This document shows, piece after piece, positions 60,861-64,000 of a stretch of 64,000 bases of DNA. The DNA is from Chlorops oryzae. Lineage: Eukaryota > Arthropoda > Insecta > Diptera > Chloropidae. The stretch covers positions 103,236,002 through 103,300,001 of the forward strand of contig CM035807.1 in assembly GCA_020466095.1 (NCBI GenBank), given 5' to 3'. Positions within the stretch are counted from its first letter, which is position 1. Every line of letters begins with the position of its first letter. The translations under genes and the position numbers were made by a program. A model generated the notes under the pieces. That model saw only the letters and a program-made list of their open reading frames with translations, searched no databases and had not been told where the DNA came from.

Positions 60861-63800
60861 TTTATTAGATCAAGTTTCTTAAAAGATTTCCGATCTTCTC
60901 TCCACTTTTTTTTAAATTAAACATCACCACCGTACAAACCTAAGCCAACCTGAAGTGTTGCCGAAAAAAAAACCTAGCTTAGGCAGCACTCACAAACTAA
61001 GTCCGCTAATCAAATGCGATGCGAATCGAGAACATAAAAAGCATCGAAAACGCAGTTAAATAAATTCGTTTCACTGACTTTTTCAGCATCGGAACACCGT
61101 AATCGACTTGAAGCCTAAGCTGAAGCTCAGCTGAGCAGATCTGAGCTGAGCGGAGTCGAGCCGAGCAAATCGGATAAATTCACGAGGGCAGCCTCATCAC
61201 CTGCTATCCGAGAGGAAACAACTTATTTCGCTCAGACACAAAAAGAAAATACAAAAATAATAATAAAAAGGAAAATGATTTTTTTCGCTCATTTGCCCCC
61301 GATTCTTTTGTGCTGATAAACGCTTCCGTTATTACGAATTATTTTTTGCGTTTTTCTTCTTCTTCTTGTTTGCAATTCAAGCGAAAAAAGGTAGAACACA
61401 AAGGAGGTCCCATTGCCGTCGTGTTGTTATGGTAGACCTTGGCAGGAAATTTCTCTGAGGTTAAATTGTGCGATTGGGGATGCTGCGATGGAATTTCCAC
61501 GTGTCTGGTCCTGGTGGTAGATAATCGCTAAAAAAAAAAAAACCGAATGGTTGGAGTGAATCAACAAGTCGCTTTCCGTGAGTTGAGTTCCTCAATTGGT
61601 TTGATGGGATCTTGCTTGATGGGATAAATTTAACCTTTTCCCACGTTGAAAACAAACTTCCAAGGAAGTCATCCGAAAATTTGTTTGGGCTGAGTTAATA
61701 CAAACATTAATGCAATATCCGCCGCCTTAACTTCCTTTTTATTTTTATTTTTACTTTCATTTTCCCTTCCTCATTAAGGCTCTTCCCATATTTCTTTTCC
61801 CTGTTAAGAACTTTCAACAAATATGTTCGGCCTCCCAGTGATAAGGCTAAAATTGAATGGAATGAATATTCTATCATAATTTTGCTAATTAGATTTTCCG
61901 AAAGGAGGATCTGGTGGGCGAGGTGAAGCGGAGCCGAAGACGAAGTTCGAAAGCAAATGAATTTCATATCATTCAAAAATTCGAAGAATATGACGAAGTG
62001 GAGTGCGGTCGGCAGGCAGTAATGTTTGCGTATTTTAAGAAATGTACGCAAATTAAATATTTCCAGTCGAAAGGTAAGAATAAACTTGAAATAGAAAAGT
62101 CTTATGGATTATAAGTGCAAAGTTTTTGCCGGCTTAAGAGAAAGACCTTAATCAAAGTTTTAAAATTTTGAAACAAATCTTTTTTTTTTTTGGGAGAATT
62201 GAAGTTTAGCATGTTTTTCTAAATCGGATTCCTTCCAAAACCATACACATCTATGTACAATGCACATATTTACATAAATCTATAGTATGGCATTACTGGG
62301 GTGCGTGCTTGTATAAAGTTCTTTTGATGAGTTTTAAACTGACAGATTGAGTCGAGCTTGGCGTAAGAATTTTCTAGGTCTCCCATTTCCTCTATAAATG
62401 TAAGTGATAAATTGCAATAATAATTTAAATTGAGTAAGCAAGTCAAGAATTTGATTACGCTTAGTATGCCAACAACAACAACAACGAGGACTGCCACTGG
62501 AAATGCCTCGTCAAGAACTAAATTCTCTAAACTGCCTAAAAGTCTAAAACTTAAATTGACAAAGTTTGCAAAGATGATTTCGGACTGCTACTTTCCGAAG
62601 CTCAACGACCACCGACAATCAAAAGAAAAATGAGCGGGATTCTCAAACAGTTTGTGGTCAAACTTTGTAAGGAACGACAAATATTTACAAGAGAACTGAA
62701 AGACGCACGGCAAAATTAAATTGAAGGAATGTGGCAACAGTTCCACATATCGAAAAAAAAAAAACTTGCAGCTTGTTATCTTAAGTTCAAAAGATGTATG
62801 AAAACCAACAAGAAGCATCAGCAGAACATACAAAAAAAATTAAAATAAATAAGTAAATAAAGAAGGTCCCCTATCAACTTAAAAGAGAATCGGGCAGCCC
62901 TTAAGCAGGTGGGATTCCGAGAGGTGGGAAAACTGTTTCTTTGATGGTGTTCCCAAAGAACAAATTCAATTTGCTAACAAGAACAATAATTTCTTTCTTT
63001 TCCCCCTACAAGTGCATACTTATTTCAAGGATATTCGATTCTTGGGGCAAAACAAAAACGTTTCATTTTGATTTTGCCGTTATTTTTAGAGCTTAACCGC
63101 TCAGCTGTTGTTTGAACGCGGCGCGGCAACATTCGTTTTCTTGCGAGTAAACAAATTCCATCGTTTGGAATTGGACTACTACCGAAAGATTCTAGCAACA
63201 GATGTTTGCACGCTTCTTAAAACTCTATCGAATCTACTACGGTCTTGTTTACATAGTTCCATGTAAGACAAATATTTCTCCACGTGGTCCAGAAGGAACA
63301 CCGAGAGCTGATGCTTGCCGCTTGAGATAAATAGATTGGGCGCTGGGATTCTTCGTATCTGCGGAAGTATGTTGATTCTCATGGGATTTTTTTTGGTTTT
63401 AATCGGAAAAGATAAAAGCCGAATTGTTTAAATTTTGCGGAATGGAAAAATAATAAAAATAAATAAAATTTATATCAAAATCGCTGGGTTTTCTTTTCTG
63501 TAAGAAAATGCCATTATGTAAATAAATTTATATGTATGTCCTTGGTTGTTGCGTTGGATGCGTAAAATTGTTGTGACAGAGAACAACGTTTTTAAGAAGA
63601 AACTTTAGAAAAAAAAAAAAAAATTCGCGGAATATAAGAGCGATTTTTGTGGCTCAGAAAAACTATGGACGCTTGGGAGTTCCAAGAAAGTGAAATTCTT
63701 CAATAAATCTTAGACAAACATTGACATGTTTGCTTACAAATTCCATCGATGAAGCTTCGGGGGGCCAAAATATATGGGTTTAAGGCTTAGAATCCAATAT

Positions 63801-64000
63801 TAAAATGAGAAATATTTTTAAAGAAAAACAGTAGCGAAAAAGAGAACAAGAAGCTCAGACGACCTCCTCAGATGATATGCCGCAGGTTGCCTGAAAAATG
63901 GCACAAATCGGACCTATTTTGTAAACGGGAAGCATAGTCACATAGTAAAGGATCAAAATTTCTTAAGTGGACCACTTTTGAATCGATAGTCTCAGAATTC
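60861..64000. other. Unassigned AT-rich region upstream of Rapgap1
   Basis: No gene recognised. A short palindrome-rich run with repeated gagctgagc lies at 61118-61168, a ttgttgttgttg-type run (as caacaacaacaa) at 62471-62485, and several homopolymers. Short open frames here have no recognisable motifs. Confidence 0.4.

Noticed and set aside
59740..60882. 380-codon plus-strand Ser/Leu/Phe frame
   Set aside because: Translation of the TC microsatellite block.

Overview
The window is an AT-rich stretch of insect nuclear DNA, most likely from a higher fly (a brachyceran dipteran such as a tephritid or a relative). It is almost entirely non-coding: long introns with homopolymers, microsatellites and many small DNA transposons. 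I place it in Diptera because its only clear coding sequence, on the minus strand, has the GoLoco motif and surrounding residues of fly Rap1 GTPase-activating protein (Rapgap1), and because the repeats are typical of flies. The species cannot be fixed from the sequence.

One gene organises the window. Rapgap1 reads right to left. Its first coding exon (57707-57978) encodes a Ser/Gly-rich disordered N-terminus and ends in phase 2. Its second (4902-5079) starts with the missing third base, encodes the GoLoco motif (a Galpha-i/o-binding segment) and ends in phase 0 at a consensus donor. The intron between them is about 52.6 kb. The Rap-GAP catalytic domain is not in the window and must lie to the left of base 1. 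The right end (57979-64000) is upstream of the start codon: 5' UTR, promoter or a further 5' intron.

I find no convincing nested gene in the large intron. It holds a dense community of short transposable elements. hAT-like MITEs lie at 3.25, 22.9, 32.26, 33.19, 51.34 and 56.93 kb, four of them with exact or near 8-bp target duplications. A TTAA-flanked piggyBac-like MITE family lies at 23.17 and 33.91 kb. TA-flanked inverted-repeat elements lie at 19.95, 29.45 and 40.38 kb. An older dispersed repeat family lies at 1.0, 33.0 and 47.7 kb. Elements whose tips read CCCAGCAAACATT lie at 42.1-45.35 and 55.8-57.6 kb, together with tRNA-like modules carrying pol III B-box sequences. There are also long GA/TC blocks (15.0-15.7 and 59.8-60.85 kb), a TTTC block (27.9-28.7 kb), a 20-bp minisatellite (8.5 kb) and a CpG-rich GGTTACGGACGCGACA array (37.4 kb).

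Two intervals (8.94-10.2 and 42.3-44.5 kb) contain noisy near-duplicates of adjacent sequence and look like long-read gap filling rather than clean genome. Indels there should not be over-interpreted. The most interesting points are the tRNA-like modules linked to CCCAGCAAACATT inverted-repeat elements, the nested transposons ending within about 90 bp of the first coding exon's splice donor, and a perfect 8-bp stem that encloses that donor.
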